64,000 nt of DNA from Pseudomonas sp. URMO17WK12:I11. GTDB lineage: Bacteria; Pseudomonadota; Gammaproteobacteria; Pseudomonadales; Pseudomonadaceae. Position 1 is the stretch's first letter. Each line of letters begins with the position of its first letter. The translations under genes and the position numbers were made by a program. Below the pieces are notes generated by a model that worked only from the letters and a program-made list of their open reading frames with translations, had not been told where the DNA came from and ran no database searches. The stretch covers positions 248,001-312,000 of the forward strand of contig NZ_VEDF01000002.1 in NCBI RefSeq assembly GCF_007677725.1. Reading direction: 5' to 3'. Shown here one piece after another: positions 61,046 to 64,000 of the stretch.

Positions 61046-63910
61046 ATGAAACACCCCCATGAAATTCGCCTTGAACTGGACGAAGGCATCGACCGCAAAG
61101 TGCTGTCGACATTGCGCGCGCGTTTTCTGCAGATCAACCAGCGCAGGCTGCAACGGGCCATCGACGGCTTGTCGAGCCGACAACAGCAGGTATTGACGCT
61201 GCTGCCGTTGTTGTTTCATGTCAACCACCCGCTGCTGCCAGGGTATGTGTCCGGCACTACACCCGCAGGCGTTGCGGGCTTCGAACCCAGCGCCGAGCAC
61301 ATCGCCGAGGCTCAGCGCCTGACCCGCTCGTTCGCCTACCGCGCGCGCCACGGCAACCCGCCTCGGCCGATCCAGGGTGTTTTCCTGATGGGCAGCCTCG
61401 GCTCGCTGGCGCAAGCCGAGCAGAGCGACATGGACCTGTGGGTGTGCCATGCGCCAAGCCTGGAGCAGGCCCAGCGCGAGGAGTTGCAGCGCAAGTGCGA
61501 GCTGCTGGAAGCGTGGGCTGCCAGCCTGGGCGCCGAGGCTCACGTCTTTCTGGTCGACCCCCAGGGCTTCGCCCAAGGCCAGCGCGACAGCCCGTTGAGT
61601 ACCGAGGATTGCGGCAGCACGCAGCACTTTCTGTTGCTCGACGAGTTCTACCGCACGGCCATCTGGCTGGCCGGGCGTACACCGCTGTGGTGGCTGGTGC
61701 CGGTGTATGAAGAGCACAACTATCAGGCTTACACCCAAACCCTGTTGCGCAAGCGTTTCATAAGCCCCCAGGAGGCCCTCGATCTGGGCAACCTGGCGCA
61801 GATTCCCGCGGGCGAATATGTCGGCGCGGGGTTGTGGCAGTTGTTCAAAGGGATCGACTCGCCCTACAAGTCGCTGCTCAAGCTGTTGCTCACAGAAACC
61901 TACGCCAGCGAGCATCCCTCTGTCCGTTGCCTGAGCCTGGACTACAAGCAGGCGGTGTATGCCAACCAGCTGGACCTCGACGAGTTCGACCCTTACGTCA
62001 TGGTGTACCGCCGCATCGAGCGCTACCTGCAGCAACGTGGCGAAACCGCCAGGCTGGAGCTGGTGCGGCGCAGTCTGTACCTGAAAGTGAACAAGAAGCT
62101 GAGCTTGCTCGACCGTGCACGCCACACCGACTGGCAGCGCCGGTTGCTGCAGCGCCTGACCGACGAATGGGGCTGGAGCGAGCAGCAACTGACGCTGCTC
62201 GACAGTCGCAGCCAGTGGAAGGTGCGCCAGGTCGCCGTGGAGCGCCGCGACCTGGTCGCCGAGCTGACCCGCAGCTACCGCTTTCTAACCCAATTCGCCC
62301 AGACCCAGGGCGCCGGTAGCCGCGCCAAGCTGCGCGACTTGAGCGTGCTGGGTCGGCGCCTGTACGCCGCCTTCGAGCGGCGGGCCGGCAAGATCGAGGT
62401 GATCAACCCAGGCATCGCCCCAGACATCGCCGAAGACACCTTGACCCTGGTGCAGTCGCCCAATCGCAAGGAGCCAGGTAGTCATCATTGGGGGCTGTAC
62501 AACGGCAACCTTGGCGTGCACGAGTGGGAATATTTCAGCCCGATCAAACGCTGCCGCGAGCTGCTCGAACTGCTGGCCTGGGCTCACCGCAACGGCGTCA
62601 TCGACAGCAGCACGCGCCTGGCTTTGCATCCCGGCGACAGCGATCTGAGCGAATTCGAGCTGTTCAACCTGTTGGGCAGCCTGCAACAAAGCATCGCGCT
62701 GCCGCTCGAACCGGTCAGCGAGGCACGCTTGCTGCAGCCGAGCGTGGCTGACGAGGTGCTGCTGTTGGTCAACGTCGGCATCGACCCGCTGCGCCACCAT
62801 CGTGACCTGAACATTCTCATGACCACCGAGCGCACCGATTCGCTGAGCTATGCCGGCGTGCGCGAGAACCTGGTCCTGACCGTTGACCAGGTCACCCGCA
62901 ACAGCTGGAATGAAGTGCTGGTGCAGCGCTATGACGGTGAGCATGCGCTGCTGCGTTGCTTGCGCGAACTCCTCAACAGCCTTGTGCATTCCAGTCATCG
63001 ACCGCGCGTGCAGGTGCGCTGCTTCTGCCATAACCGTGCCCAGGCCATCGCCCAGCGGGTCGAAGAGATCGTCGAGACGCTCCAGGCGTTGCTCGCTCGA
63101 GGTTCGGAGCAGCGCTATGTGCTACAGGTGGCGCAGCACACCCACGTATTTGAGCTGCTGCCTGATCAAGTCAGCCTGGCCACACTGAACGGACACGATG
63201 CGTTAGTGCAGTACCTGGGCCAGGAGCGCCATCGCTACAGCCCGCTGCATCTGGACCGCCATGCTTTGCAGGACAGCGACCTGCCGCTGGTATTGGAACA
63301 GGGACGGCGCAATTGCATCCAGGTGTTCTACCGCCTGCTCGACGACTGCGCCGATCTGTATGTACTCGATGAATACAACGTCCTTTGGCAACAGCGCGTG
63401 CCGCTGTTCGACGAGGGTCATCTGCTGCTGCCGGTGCAGCGCTTTCTGCGCTCGGTACTGATGCGCCACGCGGCGCGCCAGCCGCTCGAACCTGTGAAGC
63501 AAGCCCACCTGGGTATCCACTACGCCCAATTGCTACCGTCCGGTCCCGGCAAGGCCCGCAGCCTGGAAGCCCGCCCTGCGCCTAGCGCAGACCTCGACCA
63601 GCCGTACTACGAGGTGCAGGCGATCATCCAGGCCGCGGCGCAAGGCAAGGTACACGTGACGCTGTACTGCGACCAGCAGGAGTTCTCGGAGCTGGAGCAT
63701 GGCGATCAGCTGTACGAAGTGGTCGCCCGACAGATCCTCGGCCAGCGCCGCAGCGCCGGGCATTATCGGTGCTACATCACCGACCTGGACCTGTCCGAGT
63801 TACTGGCGGATGAACAGGGATCGACCAGCCTCTACCTGCGCCACAAGCGCCAGCTGGAGCAGGCGCTCAACCAAGGGCTCGAGGCGCTGCAGCCGACGCT
63901 GACGCCCTGA
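61046..63910 (+). CDS. cyaA: Class I adenylate cyclase CyaA
   Basis: This 954-residue cytoplasmic enzyme makes cAMP from ATP. The catalytic N-terminal domain has the nucleotidyltransferase motif FLMGSLGSLAQAEQSDMDLW, with the metal-binding Asp pair D128 and D130. The C-terminal regulatory part is large, as in other pseudomonad class I cyclases (E. coli CyaA is about 848 residues). The start is at MKHPHEIRLELDEG. In P. aeruginosa CyaA works with CyaB and Vfr. It is preceded by 155 nt that contain its promoter; no clear motif is visible. Confidence 0.93.
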   Translation: MKHPHEIRLELDEGIDRKVLSTLRARFLQINQRRLQRAIDGLSSRQQQVLTLLPLLFHVNHPLLPGYVSGTTPAGVAGFEPSAEHIAEAQRLTRSFAYRARHGNPPRPIQGVFLMGSLGSLAQAEQSDMDLWVCHAPSLEQAQREELQRKCELLEAWAASLGAEAHVFLVDPQGFAQGQRDSPLSTEDCGSTQHFLLLDEFYRTAIWLAGRTPLWWLVPVYEEHNYQAYTQTLLRKRFISPQEALDLGNLAQIPAGEYVGAGLWQLFKGIDSPYKSLLKLLLTETYASEHPSVRCLSLDYKQAVYANQLDLDEFDPYVMVYRRIERYLQQRGETARLELVRRSLYLKVNKKLSLLDRARHTDWQRRLLQRLTDEWGWSEQQLTLLDSRSQWKVRQVAVERRDLVAELTRSYRFLTQFAQTQGAGSRAKLRDLSVLGRRLYAAFERRAGKIEVINPGIAPDIAEDTLTLVQSPNRKEPGSHHWGLYNGNLGVHEWEYFSPIKRCRELLELLAWAHRNGVIDSSTRLALHPGDSDLSEFELFNLLGSLQQSIALPLEPVSEARLLQPSVADEVLLLVNVGIDPLRHHRDLNILMTTERTDSLSYAGVRENLVLTVDQVTRNSWNEVLVQRYDGEHALLRCLRELLNSLVHSSHRPRVQVRCFCHNRAQAIAQRVEEIVETLQALLARGSEQRYVLQVAQHTHVFELLPDQVSLATLNGHDALVQYLGQERHRYSPLHLDRHALQDSDLPLVLEQGRRNCIQVFYRLLDDCADLYVLDEYNVLWQQRVPLFDEGHLLLPVQRFLRSVLMRHAARQPLEPVKQAHLGIHYAQLLPSGPGKARSLEARPAPSADLDQPYYEVQAIIQAAAQGKVHVTLYCDQQEFSELEHGDQLYEVVARQILGQRRSAGHYRCYITDLDLSELLADEQGSTSLYLRHKRQLEQALNQGLEALQPTLTP

Positions 63911-63988
63911 GCCCAGCGGCGCTTCCCTCTGCTTCGCGCGGGTTGCCATCTGCATGCTGCGCGCTTCTTGGACAATCGGAAGTGCGAC

Positions 63989-64000
63989 ATGAACAAGCAG
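63989..64000 (+). CDS. Possible start of a further gene, cut by window end
   Basis: An ATG at 63989 opens M-N-K-Q and runs off the window, with GGAAG 8 nt upstream as a weak ribosome site. It lies on the same strand as cyaA. Too little is present to identify it. Confidence 0.3.

Overview
This window looks like chromosomal DNA of a Pseudomonas of the P. putida group. It is GC-rich and densely coded. It carries the pseudomonad-specific run cyaA - argH - algR - hemC/D/X/Y - dsbB - rsd - FKBP - algP - ABC-F, and most proteins resemble P. putida products. No phage, transposase, CRISPR array or rRNA is visible.

The left two thirds (about 1-41,000) is mostly sulfur-acquisition DNA, with some housekeeping genes between. 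From left to right: the end of a taurine operon (tauBCD, 1-2462), convergent with the choline transporter betT. Then a serine acetyltransferase divergent from a cystine-type ABC transporter (tcyJLN). Then an organosulfur operon (8403-14830) with two SfnB-like acyl-CoA-dehydrogenase-fold flavoproteins, a DszA/NtaA-type flavin monooxygenase and a MetQNI-like ABC importer. A c-di-GMP and lipid block follows (GGDEF-EAL protein, desaturase DesA, PAS-GGDEF protein, degenerate-receiver HDOD protein, 14845-20460), then gabT and gabD.

At 23738-33636 lies a sulfate-ester cluster matching, from memory, the sft/ats system of P. putida S-313. It has arylsulfotransferase astA, TonB receptor sftP, LysR regulator sftR, alkylsulfatase dioxygenase atsK and an ABC importer atsR/atsB/atsC with a fused double permease. 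Adjoining it (33610-40818, minus strand) is an eight-gene operon whose biochemical role I do not recognise. It comprises a GntR regulator with a perfect 16-bp palindrome in front, an APS-reductase-like flavoprotein, a 2[4Fe-4S] ferredoxin, an ABC importer whose binding protein has a long C-terminal extension, a HEAT-repeat protein and a DUF971 protein. This is the best candidate for an undescribed system.

A tRNA-Arg(CCG) gene at 41024-41100 separates this from more ordinary DNA. That holds three small envelope proteins, a secreted M20 dipeptidase, a CBS-pair protein, a LysE-type exporter, an ABC-F protein, algP, an FKBP isomerase, rsd, dsbB, the hemCDXY operon, algR (without an adjacent algZ), argH, a GST, two small conserved proteins and class I adenylate cyclase cyaA.

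Genes work together at three levels. Importers and desulfurising oxygenases supply sulfite or sulfate from taurine, sulfate esters and other organosulfur compounds, while serine acetyltransferase and cystine import supply cysteine. The c-di-GMP enzymes flank the membrane desaturase. The alginate/haem/arginine block is the conserved core backbone.
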